A stretch of DNA of 64,000 nucleotides from Azolla caroliniana (GCA_043228905.1 JBHGNT010000021.1:10850001-10914000); one strand, 5' to 3'; positions 22,393 to 33,384 are shown, counted from the first letter of the stretch. A program made the numbers and translations. Notes: generated from the sequence alone by a model not told the origin.

Positions 22393-25300
22393 TCATTTGC
22401 TGGTCCCCCCCGCTTTGTTCGGGTCGGTTCGGGTCGGTTCGTGTCGGTTTTCCGGGATGGTCCTCGTCAGTATCGGTGTCGGTTCTTCCTCGGTCCGAAT
22501 GTCTTCAGCAGCGTCTGTCGGTGTCGGTTCTTCCTCGGTCCGGATTTCCGGGTTTCGCTTGAACGGGTTGGCTGGCATATTTCCTTTATACGGCTTTAGC
22601 CGAAATCCGTTTGCCCACTTGCCGATGACAACTCTAGACAACGTGCCGAGCTGATATGACCCATTGTACTCCTCGGTGATCCAGAACGGTCCGGTCCATC
22701 GAAACCGCAACTTTCCCGGCATGTTCCCCATCCTTGTCTGGAATAGTAGCACCGGTTTCCCGACTTCGAACTCCTTTTCATTGCCACGCCGGTGTCGGTC
22801 CACGAAGGCTTTTCTCCTCCTTTGCTCCAGTTCGAGTTGTAGTAAGCTGGCTATTCGGTTTTCCTCTAATTCCAACAGCGTTGCCAGTCGGATTCGTTCG
22901 GACTCGTTCTCACTTAAGCGCTCCTTTACCTAAATCCGTAAGCTGGGGATCTGGAACTCTACCGGCATGACCGCTTCTAACCCGAATGCTAGTTGGAACG
23001 GGGTTGTCCGGATGCTGGTTTTGTACGTTGTTCGGTACGCCCATAGCGCGCTTTGCAATTTCGTATCCCAGTCGGTCCGGTTCTCGTTGACGATTTTTCG
23101 TAGGATGTTCTGCAGAGTTTTGTTCGTTGATTCCGCTAGTCCATTGGCTTGAGGGTAGTAGGGTGTACTCTTTTTATGTACCACCGCGTAAAATGACGTC
23201 AGGCTTTCTACTACCTGCCCGAGAAAATGCCCTCCTTGGTCACTTATAAGCTCGATCGGGCAACCATACCGGCACCATATGCACTCGTACAGGAACTTTG
23301 CCGTGGACGCGGCCGTGTTGTCCTGTAAGGCCTTTGCTTCTACCCATTTGGTGCAATAGTCGGTTGCCACTATGACATACCGATTTCCGGTTCGCATTGC
23401 CGGTGGCTTGAAGGGACCGACAAAGTCCAAACCCCACTTTTGAAACGGTTCCAAGGGCAAGACCGGGTGGTGTGGCATCCGGGCCTGCTCTGTGGGTTGG
23501 CCCAGTCGTTGACACAAATCGCATTCTCTGCTATACTTCACGACATCTTTTAGGGTGGTCGGCCACCACAGTCCGCTCTGCCATATTTTCCGAGCGGTTG
23601 CGTCGCCGGCATAATGCCCGCCGGCAATTCCACAGTGGGCTTCCCTGAGGATTAGATCCTTCTCATCGCTCCGCACTGCTCGCCTCCAGATGCCATCTGC
23701 CCCCTTGTGATAGAGGGTGTCTCCAACCAAGCAGAAATGTCTACTTCTTACTGCTACCCTTTTCCTTTCATCGCGGTCCATGTTGTCCGGGGGAACTCCG
23801 GTGCTCAGGAACTGGTGCATCTCAGTTAGCCATGTGTCTTCGTCGGCTACCGTTGTATCCGTTGCCGGTTTCGTCGTGATCCGGAACAATTCGGCGTCGG
23901 GAAACTCATCCTGGATGCCGTCCCCTGCTTCTCCGGATTCAAGTTTGCTTAGATAGTCCGCTACCGCATGCTACGCCCCGGGTCGGTGGAAAATGTCGAA
24001 TTCAAATTCCTGTAGTAGCAGTGTCCACCGTGCAATTTTTCCCGTCAGGGATGCCTTCGAGACCAGGTAGAGTAGTGCCGAATGGTCGACATGGAAGGAA
24101 AACTTCCTTCCGAGCAGATAGTGCCTGTACTTTGTGACACTATACACCATTCCCAATGCCTCGCGTTCCGTCGTAGAGTAATTCCGTTCGGCTTTTGAGA
24201 GTTTCCGGCTTGCGTAGTACACTGGTCGGTACCATTTTGGCTCTGTGAGTTGCATCAGAACGTTGCCGATTGCTACGTCCGACGCGTCGACGAAGACGTG
24301 AAAGCTTTTACTCCAATCCGGCGGTTGCACCACCGGAGCTTGCGACAACATGACCTTCAACGCTTTGTAGGCTTCCTCCTCCGTCTCTGCCCATAGGAAG
24401 GGTACCCTATGTATGGCGGTATGTAACGGTGTAGCGAAGTCCGCGAGGTGCCGTATCATCCGGCTATGCCACCTTATTTGGCCCAGGAACCGGCTTAAAG
24501 CCTTTGCGTTACTTGGTGCTGGTGCATCGAGAATCGCCTTGACTTTATCCGGATCTACCACGATTCCTTCCTTACTCACCACGTGCCCTAGCAAGTTGCC
24601 GCTTGCCACTCCAAAGACGCACTTGGCCGGATTCAGGCTCAATCGGTACTCGCGGCACTTCTCCAAGCACAGCCGGAGGTGATCGAGATGCTCTCCGTGC
24701 CGGCTGTAGACCGCGAAATCGTCAAGGAAGACTTGCATAAAACCGGGGATATATTCCCCGAAAATTTCCATTATTATCCTTTGAAAGGTCGCTGGAGCCG
24801 TCTTTAGTCCGAACATCATCACGACCGCGACGAACACTCCCCATTCCGTCACGAACGCTGTCTTCTCTTGGTCGGCCGGGTTCATTCGTATTTGGTTGTA
24901 GCCGCTAAATCCATCCAGGAAGCTGTAAACTTCGTGCCCGGCTACCGCATCTAACACCCCGTCCGTAAATGGTAGTGGAAACGCATCGGTCACTGTCGCG
25001 GCATTTAGTTTTCGGTAGTCCACGCATACCCGGATTTTTCCGTTCTTTTTCGGGACCACCACTATCGAACTTAGCCAAGTTGCCTGCTTGACCAGTCGGA
25101 TAAATCCGACCCGGAGGAGCTTATCAATTTCCTCCTTCACCTTTGCCGCATAATTCGGATTCATCCGGTACCTGCGTTGAGCAATCGGTTTCGCGTCCGT
25201 ACTTATGTGAATTTGGTGCTGATAGAGCTGGGGGTCCAGCCCTCGCATGTCTTCGTACGACCACGCGAACACATCCTTGAAGTCTGTTAACAATGCTACC

Positions 25301-28300
25301 ATTGCCTTCTTTTCTTCCTTCGGCAATTCCTTTGCAACATTTACTGGTCGGGGCTTGTCTTCTGTGCCGAGGTCCACCTCCTCGAGTTGGGATGCTTTTA
25401 CCCTCTGGGATATCGTCATTTCCCTCTCTAGGGATTCCTGCGCTTGTCGTAGTTCCCGTATCGCCGCTTGGTCCGGTTCTTCCGGCGTCGTAATGTACGG
25501 TTCTACTGCCGCCGTAATATCCACCTCAAATAGTGGGACGATTCGTGGGTGTTCCTCTAGGTACCGCTCGACTTCCTCGTCCGGTAATCCCTCCAACATG
25601 TTAATGCTTTCCGCATATAATGGAGTTGCTTCCTTACTGGTGATCACCCGTGGTTGCGTCGTTACTCGTACCTTTGTTTTCCCTCGCCGGAATGTGATCA
25701 TGTTCTTTTGCCAGTTCTGCTTGATATGCGCCGTTCGCAGCCATGGTCGTCCTAGCAGTAGGGGGTACGCGCCTTGTACATTTAGCTGCAGCACCACGGC
25801 CGATATCCGGAATACGTGGCCTCCGATCGTGATTTCCAAATCCCGGATAAGCCCGATCGGTCGGACTGAGCTAGTATCCGCCATGCGTAACCAGAAGGGG
25901 CATGGTTCCCATTCCCGGATGCCCAGGTCGTTGCATGTCTGTTGGCTGATGACATTTACCCCGGAGCCTCCGTCAATAATCGTTCCAGCAATTTCCTTTC
26001 CTTTGACGATTGTTGTGATTGCCGGGCTACTTGTATCGACCACCGTCGGTCCTTCCTCCGGGTTGGAGAAGAATGCCGGTGCTGGCGTCGGCTTCGGTTT
26101 GCTGACGGATGCCTGTAGGTCTGCCGTAAATCGTGGCACTAACTGTAGTAGTCGTGCTAACGGCAGCACGATTTGACAGTCCTGTAGCGCTTGCCACGTC
26201 GGGTTCTCGCCTGGCTGTATGATTTCTTCGTCTTTTGGCATATTTTGGTCTCTTACTTCTGCCGCATTCTGTTCATTGGCCTCCTTGATCCATTGTGTCG
26301 CTTGTTTTCTGATTGCCTCCTGGGCCTCCCACTCGGCGGTCTTTCCCTTTGACCGGGTTGTGACCTGCTGTACTTCTGTTATTTCGGCTGTAACCATGTT
26401 GACTTCCGGCTGCTTGTCATAGCTTTTGCTTGGGCATTGGTTACTATAGTGGCCTTCCTTGCGGCAGTAATAACAGTACACCTTGTGACTGTTGCTCGTT
26501 TCTCCTTTGTCCCCGGTTTGGAGGGTGGGTATGCTCCGGTGGTCGTCTTCGGTTTTTCAGTTATCCCGTACGGATACCGGGTTGTCATTCCTTGCTGCCT
26601 CCCGACGTTCCTCTCTTCGGAAAAATCCACGCTTCTGATTCCGTCGGAAATTTCGGTTCCCTTGTCGCCTCTCTTCTCCGCGTCGGTCGTATTCCGGGGC
26701 TCCGTCTCGGTCGTACCGGTCCCGGGGGTAGCTTTCTTTGCGTCTCTCCTCTCGGTCATAGTTGTCGCGTCTTCTATCAGCGTATCCTTGTCGCCTCTCT
26801 TCTCCGCGTCTGTCGTCTTCTGGGGATTCGTCTCTGTCATACCGGTCCCGGGGGTAGCTATCTCTGCGTCTCTCCTCTCGGTCATAGTTGTCGCGTCTTC
26901 TATCAGCGTATCTATTACCGCGTTCGCGTTGGTAGCGGTCGTCTCTCCGGAATCGATCCTCGTCCGGGTTTTGATTGCGCGGTTCTATGTGTCGAACCGG
27001 TGCTGCCTGCCGATTTAACAGGTTGTATTCGCATCGGTCCGTTGTATGGGCTCGAGAGTTGCAGATCACACATTGTGTCCGTAGGGTGCAGTCTACTGTT
27101 GAGTGCCCCGAATTTAGGCATGTTGTACATTGTAAGGCCTGTCGGAACCTCAGGTCTTCCTCTTTTGGGAGTGCCCGGTGTAACATCCCCATCGACAAGA
27201 AGGGGCTAGTCTTGTCCATTTCTAAAACCCGATCAATAACTTGGTCCATTGTGCTGGTTTGGAAATCAAGGACTCCGCACATTGTTCGAAGTGGCTCTTT
27301 CAGTGCGGACAGAAAGACTGCTTTGGCTTCGTCTTCGGGTGGTGCTCTTGTCAGTTGGCTATGCAGGGTCTGGAACCGAATGATGAATTGTGGCATAGTC
27401 TCGTTTTCTTCCTGCCGGGTGGTGTAGAACTGCCCGACCAATTCCCTTTGCTCAAATTGTCTGTGAAAAAACCTGAGGAATCTGGCCTTCCAGGCATTGA
27501 ATGTGGCAAAGGTGCCTGGTAAGTGCTTTGCATGCCATTGGGCCGCCGGTCCTTCTAAGGTTATGCCGAATTCGGCGATTTTGGATCGTTCGGCTTCGGG
27601 CTCCGTCAGTCTTTGGGAGATATGGTTGGCTTCCCATGTTTGGAGGAATGCGTACACGTGTGCCTCCGCGTCGGCCTCATCCCGGTACTTTGGGTATGGG
27701 TACGGCATCGTGTCGTCCAACTGGCTCTCTTGTTCCCTATCCGCTGTTGGCGTTGGTGTGCGAACCTTTGGTTCCTCCGCGGGTGTTGCCGGTGTCCGGT
27801 CCGTTGGTTCCTCTGCGGGTGTTGTCGGTATCCGCTCCTTCGGTTCCCTCGCGGTTGTTGTCGGTATCCGGTCAGCCTTCCTCGGCGGTTGCCGGTCACC
27901 GAATTCCAGGGTTATTTCTTCCTCTGGCGCCGGTGTTACTGAGTCTTCCGACCCCTCGTCCTCCCGGTCGTTTGGTGTGTCGTGGCTGCTTTTATACCGG
28001 GATGCAACGCTTCCGTCGCTTTCCGACTCCGCCTCAAGTGTTGCGAATGCTTCCGAGTCCCCGTCGCCCGCGGCGAGCGTCTGCAGTATCGTTTCCGCCT
28101 CTTGCAGGCTTGTTATGCTACTGCCTTCGTCGGGGATTTGCAGAACCCGGAACTGTAGTGCTTCTTCTGCGACTCTCCGAAGAGTTTTGGAGAATGACCG
28201 ATCCCGCCGGATCTCGTCGACGGCTTGCTGCAGGGCTTCCCGTCGTTGCTCGCGTTCGGTGTATCGTCTCCCTCGTTCGGTGATGTGGTCGTCGTTTGGT

Positions 28301-28308
28301 CTAGACAT
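22393..28308 (-). pseudogene. gag-pol: Gypsy-2 ORF1, gag-pol polyprotein with three stops
   Basis: One uninterrupted frame of about 1970 codons from ATG 28308 (MSRPNDDHITERG) to 22393, broken by TGA at 26557-26559 and TAG at 23971-23973 and 22930-22932. Both TAG sites hold Gln in gypsy-1. Gag includes a Pro/Thr repeat region (about 27880-27740), capsid, paired zinc knuckles and an Arg/Asp/Tyr repeat. The third knuckle is YCYYCRKEGHYSNQC. The protease has DGGSGVNVIS. Reverse transcriptase has VCVDYRKLN and FLDDFAVYSR. RNase H has HVFVDASD. Integrase has an HHCC finger and the D, D, E residues in LDFVGPF, ISDQGGHF and NGLAEST. It ends with a GPY/F-like segment (FRWTGPFWI), without a chromodomain. 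Confidence 0.92.
26661..26912 (-). repeat. 126-bp tandem duplication in gypsy-2 gag
   Basis: Two 126-bp units (26661-26786 and 26787-26912) encode 42 residues rich in Arg, Asp, Tyr and Glu (contains RRRDNYDREERR and SYPRDRYDRD). The frame is kept. The region lies between zinc knuckles and is likely to bind RNA; gypsy-1 has a similar but unduplicated Arg/Asp/Tyr stretch. Confidence 0.85.
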
Positions 28309-28338
28309 CCATCCCCCGGTTGTCCTCTGCACTTTGCA

Positions 28339-28354
28339 GGAATCGTGGTCGCCA
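28339..28354 (-). other. Primer-binding site of gypsy-2
   Basis: The minus strand reads TGGCGACCACGATTCC, beginning 6 nt from the LTR end. It is identical to the gypsy-1 site. Confidence 0.75.
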
Positions 28355-28360
28355 AAATAG

Positions 28361-28740
28361 TGTTGTCTGTCTGGCCGGACTAGCCTCAACACAGGTGTCT
28401 ACCCGACACTTCTCCAAAGGGGTGGTAAGGATTGGATGCTAGGTTACACGCATAAGATAATTATAATTAAGCACGGACGGCAAACAATACGAGATACAGA
28501 TAAATACACAATGATTACTATTGTATTACTTCCGTCGAAACACTTTACAAATCATCGGATCCTTTTATAGGCATCCGGCAAGGTTACAATCGGTGCGCTT
28601 AGGCAACCGACATCCGAATTGGTTCGGATCCGGATCGGTACAACTGTACCGAATCCGTCCCTCCGAATAATAATTCTACTATTACTTCCTATTATCCGAT
28701 CCACCTTCCCACTTGTCCTTGCTCTTCTGACCGGCCAACA
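28361..28740 (-). repeat. Gypsy-2 5' LTR (380 bp)
   Basis: Matches 18690-19069 with about four differences. TATAAAAG on the minus strand (complement of 28562-28569) is the likely promoter box. Confidence 0.95.
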
Positions 28741-28745
28741 ATAGG
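28741..28745. repeat. Target-site duplication of gypsy-2 (ATAGG), right copy
   Basis: Matches 18685-18689. Confidence 0.9.
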
Positions 28746-28813
28746 CAACATTAATAGAAGCATTTAGTAAACAACAAAATATTTAAAACCAAATAGATAA
28801 AAAATTGAATTAC

Positions 28814-29449
28814 CACAGTCATCTCCAAGAAGTGTCTTGGGTGAATCTGGTACCTACCCCGACTTATACGTTGTCTACATACATCTTTTTTATTTGGTGA
28901 GACACGTGTGTTTTTTGCCCAAAAGGAACCCACTTCCTCAATAATCTCATGAGACAATGCATCACATCGTCGTCTACGGCCTAACCCCAACCACTTAAAT
29001 TGATTTGATTGTATATTTGTCCGATGCTTGCTCAAGTTCCTTCTTTGGATACCAAGTGCTAAGGCAACTTTAGTATCACTATATTTTTCTTTAGTTGTAC
29101 CATTTACAACCATGTGAAGGGCTGCTCTCTTTGCACCAATCTTATCTATGCTCTCTACCTCTTTCACTAAGTGTAGGGATGACTTCATACACTCTACAAT
29201 TTCCTCTGAAACACATTGGTCCCTAAACTTAATATTCTCCATGTCTTCATTCAAAAGTTAATGGTACAACACACTAGAGATAATATCCCTACGATCCTCC
29301 AAGCTAAATCTCTCAATTTCTTCTAGTAAATAACGGACTATGTGAAGAACCAACCGTCTCTTGCTCCTCTCAGACATAGATTTGCTAAGGGACACCTTGC
29401 TCTCCTCATCGACGACCATTGTCACTCTCATATATTCTAGCACCTAATT
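28814..29449 (-). pseudogene. T minus-strand gene, upstream exon
   Basis: Read from 29449 after an acceptor-like ATTAG, a frame runs to a GTAATTC donor at 28813, with one TAA at 29258-29260 (possibly from CAA). Motifs are SKRRLVLHIVRYLLEE, ALGIQRRNLSKHR, and SPNKKDVCRQRISRGRY ending HPRHFLEMT. The basic, helix-rich character would suit a DNA-binding N-terminal region of a transposase, but I cannot name a domain. The intron that follows (28813 to 28741, resuming 18684 to 18669) received gypsy-2; without it the intron is about 90 bp. Confidence 0.55.
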
Positions 29450-29496
29450 TCTTGTTATTTCAGCACCTAATTTCTTGTTATTTCAGCACCTAATTA
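29440..29496. repeat. 23-bp tandem repeat
   Basis: AGCACCTAATTTCTTGTTAT... is repeated twice exactly (29440-29462, 29463-29485), with a third partial copy. It overlaps the acceptor region of the T exon on the minus strand. Confidence 0.8.
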
Positions 29497-29807
29497 ATCA
29501 GAATAAGTGCTTAATACATCATAAAATAAACATAGTTAATACCCCATAGCATAAACATCAACCGGAAATCGGATAAACATTTGAGAGTTGCCACAGTCAT
29601 ATATTCCTTTTCCAAAACAATTAACTTTTAAGAAATAATTGCATCAATTAACTTGTTGTTTGGAATCATAAGTTTTATGACTCACAAGATGATGAGATGC
29701 ATGGATACTATTTACATCATGAAGTATTCTTAACTAGAGTTTAAGACTAAGATAAGTATAACATAACTCATGTTATGCATGAGTTCATAACACAAACACC
29801 ATTCATT

Positions 29808-29925
29808 TGCTTTTTCCATCAAAAACGTCCTCATCAATGAAATTCAAATCTGCTGATTCTTCAAACCGTTTATCAAGCCTTATTAACAGATTGGTATTCA
29901 TGTTAAACATTTCAACCCATATAAA
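29808..29925 (-). pseudogene. Possible small upstream exon of the T minus-strand gene
   Basis: A short minus-strand open stretch reads MNTNLLIRLDKRFEESADLN and continues as an acidic FIDEDVFDG segment before a stop. It lies about 350 bp upstream of the exon at 29449. Support is only its coding look and position. Confidence 0.25.
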
Positions 29926-30836
29926 ACCTTAACATGGATCAATTTAAGACTCCCCTGAAGATTACCAGAACATACAAAACAAATTTATGTTTAGCGTTTT
30001 CCATGGTGAATAACTTATGTCAACTCAAACTGTATATGTTGCTGCTCTTGGTTGGTCATTTTACAAGCCCAACCTGGATGTTGCTAATCCATTATATCAT
30101 TAAAACATCCACAATGATCAGTAAAATGACCAGAAGCACTTGGTTGAAACCATTGGTCAGAACATTGTAGACTCCAAATATGCAGGTTCTAACCACTTGG
30201 CTGGTGTAAATATTTCAAATTCATGTTATCATGTCATGTTTACATTATTTTAAGATTCCTATTCAACATTAATCTTCATACGTGCCAATTTAAGATTGCT
30301 AGAGTATACATTCAATTAATAGTATTGTATAGAAATAATCACTTTATAGAAATAGGCGTAGACATACCGAGTGAAAGAGAAGATGGAGAAGACATACCGA
30401 TGGAAGGAGAAGATGGGGAAGACGAGTGACGCAGAGAACAAAAAATCGGGTTTCGAGTGTGTTGTGAAGACCTGAGTTGGAAGGCGGAAGACTAGAGAGC
30501 GATGTGAAGACCTGAGTTGGAAGGCGGACGACTAGAGTGCGCTGTGAAGACATGCGTTGTCTCAGTTGGAAGGTGGAAGAGGAGAAGCGCCAAAAGGATT
30601 TAATGTGGCATCCTAAATTAAACGTGAGGGGGAAATAGCCCCAAAAACAGTCCTCAATACGCAACAACTGCCCCCCCACCCATTCCCTGACTTTAATGCA
30701 ACGTACACCACTCCCTAAAAAGATTTTAATTATTTTCGATTTTTTTAAAATCACTCAGTACTAACAGTACTCGTGTTTTTTTTGGCCAAAAACAGTACTT
30801 TTTTGGTACATCGTAGCATGCTTCAACCTCGTAAAT
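29926..30836. other. Non-coding T DNA with a 40-bp tandem repeat
   Basis: Three 40-bp units (30463-30582) contain TGTGAAGACCTGAGTTGGAA and GGCGGAAGACTAGAG, the third altered. Just before it (30350-30430) a Gly/Glu/Asp codon repeat (GACATACCGA...GGAGAAGATGG) gives a short acidic open frame that I do not consider a gene. Nothing else is recognisable. Confidence 0.5.
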
Positions 30837-31236
30837 GAACGTGGAGGCCATGCACAACTAAAGTAAATTTTATAAGGACTAAAGTAAAGGGCATGTGGAT
30901 GCATGCAATGGAGCTGAAGATGCAAACTGGAGTTCCTCATGCAAGTGTATCTTCGTGTGGTAACGGAGAATCTAAAGCGAAGTGTGAGAAGGGAGGAGAA
31001 AAGCGTTCGGATGGACAAGACTGGAACGGACAAACAAATTGGATCGGATGGTGCACAAGCCATAACTGAACGTGGAGGCCATGCACAACTAAAGTAAACT
31101 TTATGAGGGATTAAAGTAAAGGTCATGTGGATGCATGCAATGGAACTGGAGAGGCAAACTGGAGTTCCTCATGCAAGTGTATCTTCGTGTGGTAACGGAG
31201 AATCCGAAGCGAAGGGCGAGACGGGGGGGGAAAAGC
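30837..31236. repeat. Direct repeat of about 168 bp
   Basis: Copies at 30837-31004 and 31068-31236 both start GAACGTGGAGGCCATGCACA and end in GAAAAGC, about 90% identical, with 63 bp between. No coding frame is kept in both. Confidence 0.8.
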
Positions 31237-31239
31237 TAT

Positions 31240-31640
31240 CTCTCGATAATCTATAGATCCTAATGGTCCTTAGGGGGATCGAAGCCATCTTCTCAAAAAA
31301 AAACCTAATTTTATTATGGAAGCCATCTTTTGGAAAAAAAATCTCTCTTAGGGATGAAATCCATCTCTCGCATAAACTCTAATTTTCCTTACGGAAGCTA
31401 TCTCTCACATGAATCCTAATTTTCTTATCGAATCCATCTCTCACATGAATCCTAGTTTTCTTATCGGATCTATCCCTCGAGGAAACCCTAACCCTAGTTT
31501 TCTGAAGCCATCTTTCGAATAAACCCTACTTGTTTTTGATTGAAGCCAAAAACCCTAATTTCCTTATTGAAGCCACAACACTCAAGAACCCTAGTTTTAT
31601 GAAGCCATCTTTCGAATAAACCCTAATTGTTCCTTATCGA
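31240..31640. repeat. Degenerate CCATCT / AAACCCTA repeat region
   Basis: Loosely repeated units of about 35-45 bp combine GAAGCCATCTCTC with AACCCTAATTTTC. Several carry AAACCCTA, like the plant telo-box that is common in 5' leaders. A GT...AG-like gap (about 31689-31788) follows. It may be an old leader or promoter, or a minisatellite. Confidence 0.5.
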
Positions 31641-31878
31641 AGCCATATCTCCGTTTCTTCTAATCTATTATTACTCTATTAATCTCTGTAAGCTAGAAGT
31701 TTTGGAATCCCAATCTCGAGATACATTGCAATATTTCTTTTTCTTTGCTAATGAAAATTACTAAATTTTCTCATTTCCGTTAATTTGTAGAATGTAAATG
31801 CATGAATTTGATATCCTCTGGTCGGAGGCCCCGGGGTCTTGCCTCAAGTTCACGTGTATTTGTTGTTTTTTTCGCGAC
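31641..31878. other. Right edge of T, no gene seen
   Basis: AT-rich up to about 31800, then GC-richer (CGGAGGCCCCGGGG) up to the junction with C. I found no inverted match to the left edge at 4143. Confidence 0.4.
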
Positions 31879-33366
31879 AGCGGACTACTTGAGCCGGCTG
31901 GAATCCGGAGAGGCAGGTGGCGGAGTCCGGAATGACTTCTCGGACGTTGTGAGCTATTCAAAGTCACCGCGTAAATGATAGTGGATGAGAGAGTGGGAGA
32001 CGAGGATAAATGGCTCATGGACATGTATCAGTTCCTGAGTATCGGACTACCTCTGGAAGAGTTGAGCCGGGATGAACAAAAATAGTTGGCAGTTCAAAGT
32101 CACCATTTTTGTTGAATATAGGATACATTGTATCAGAAGGGAGCGAACGGAATCTAGTGGCGCACGGTAAGGAGTGATGAGAAGGAAGCGATTTTATGAG
32201 AGACCCATTGTGGCGTTGCCGGAGGCCACAATGCTGGAGATGCCACCGCCCGGAAGATTTGGAGAAGTGGGCTATGGTGGCTGACAACCCTGAAAGACTC
32301 GATCCGGTATTTGTAAAGAATGTGATCTTTGCCAAAGGATGGGTCAACTTAAGAACAAGCGTGGATGCCCCATCAACCCGTATTGCCACTAAAACCTTTT
32401 CAGAAATGGGGATTGGACTTCGTGGGGCCATTCAAACTGCCGGCAATGCGAACAAGAAACAGGTACATCATTGTCACGACCGACTATTGCACAAAATGGG
32501 TAGAAGTGAAAGCGCTCAGGGATAACACCGCGGCATCAATGACGAAATTTTTATACGAATACATATGGTGTCAGTACGGATGCCCGATTGAGCGGATCAA
32601 CGACCAAGGTGGTCATTTCCTAGGGCAAGTATTGGAAAGCTTGACGACATTCTACGCGGTAGTGCATAACACGCCTTACTATCCGTAGGCGAATGGATTG
32701 GCGGAGTTCACAAATAAAACTCTCCAAAATATTCTTTGGAAGATCGTCAATGAGAACCGAATAGACTTGGACACAAAACTACACATCGCGTTATGGGCAT
32801 ACCAAACGGCGTACAAAACAAGTATCCGGACGACACCGTTCCGATTGGCATTCGGATTGGAGGCAATTATGCCTATGGAGTTCCAAATTCCCAGCTTACT
32901 AATACATGTTAGGGAACAGTTAAGCGAGAAGGAATAGGAAAAGATCCGGTTAGCAACATTGTGCCAACGAGAAGAACATCGGATAGCCAGTGTGTTGCAG
33001 TTGGAGCTCGAACAACATAGGAGAAAAGCTTTTGTGGAGCGGCACATACGATGAAATGAGAAGGAATTCGGCATCGGCAAGCCAGTGCTAGTATTCCAGA
33101 CCCAGATGGGCATGATGCCGGGGAAGCTGCGGTTCCGGTGGAGCAAGCCGTTTTGGATTACGAGGAAATTCAATGGATTGTACGAACTAGTCATGCTAGC
33201 CAATGAAGTATCGGACAAGGGGGTGAATGGTTTCCGATTAAAACCATACTAAGGACGAAATGCCGAGGAACTCGTTGAAGCAACCGGAGACCGACACAGA
33301 AGAGGTAATCGGGGGGAGCCTACGCTGACAATGGAGCCCGTACCTTCAGGTACAATGGACAAGTAG
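31879..33366 (+). pseudogene. pol: Element C RNase H end, integrase and GPY/F-like region (remnant)
   Basis: Resumes at ADYLSRLESGEAGGG. Integrase is recognisable: the finger region around 32190-32345 is broken by stops and shifts; the catalytic core at 32365-32690 has LDFVGPFKLP, TDYCTKWVE and INDQGGHF. Then come ANGLAEFTNK (32690), FGLEAIMPMEF (32860) and LRFRWSKPFWI (33127). About eight stops are present, for example TAG in place of the Gln of YPQANG. It ends near 33366 in a Pro/Thr stretch, as do the ORF1 ends of its relatives. Confidence 0.85.
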
Positions 33367-33384
33367 TACATTAGGCCGTACATT

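Larger units (their letters stand above)
18690..28740 (-). mobile_element. Gypsy-2: young full-length Ty3/gypsy element on the minus strand
   Basis: The element is 10,051 bp with 380-bp LTRs differing at about four sites and an ATAGG duplication. Read on the minus strand: LTR, primer-binding site, ORF1 (gag-pol), A-rich spacer with TATTTAAA, ORF2, 17-nt block, LTR. ORF1 and ORF2 each keep one frame throughout and are broken only by premature stops (three and two). It is inserted in an intron of the T minus-strand gene, between exons ending at 28814 and starting at 18668. Confidence 0.95.
4143..31878. mobile_element. T: large AT-rich insertion in element C carrying spliced gene remnants
   Basis: Both edges abut element C pol, at FGVTSG on the left and ADYLSR on the right, so this DNA arrived after C or replaced part of it. 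Without gypsy-1 and gypsy-2 and their duplications, T is about 7.8 kb. It holds a plus-strand acidic gene remnant (about 4250-5315) and a tail-to-tail minus-strand gene (29449 to 15893) that resembles a DDE transposase. I see no convincing inverted repeat or target duplication at 4143 and 31878, so the true ends may be lost or lie further in. It could be a DNA transposon, a captured host segment or a rearrangement. The transposase-like gene favours the first. Confidence 0.5.

Noticed and set aside
25247-26176. 309-codon plus-strand open frame opposite gypsy-2 protease/reverse transcriptase
   Set aside because: Mirror frame of a GC-rich coding region, Ser/Arg-rich with no motif; gypsy-2 pol on the minus strand is certain.
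19120-28308. TAG as a reassigned Gln codon, because many TAGs stand at Gln positions
   Set aside because: Other stops (TGA, TAA) and frameshifts occur in the older elements, and genuine ORF ends use normal stops. Cytosine deamination explains the pattern better.
31240-31640. Interstitial telomere array
   Set aside because: AAACCCTA motifs are not in tandem perfect heptamers; they are embedded in longer degenerate units.
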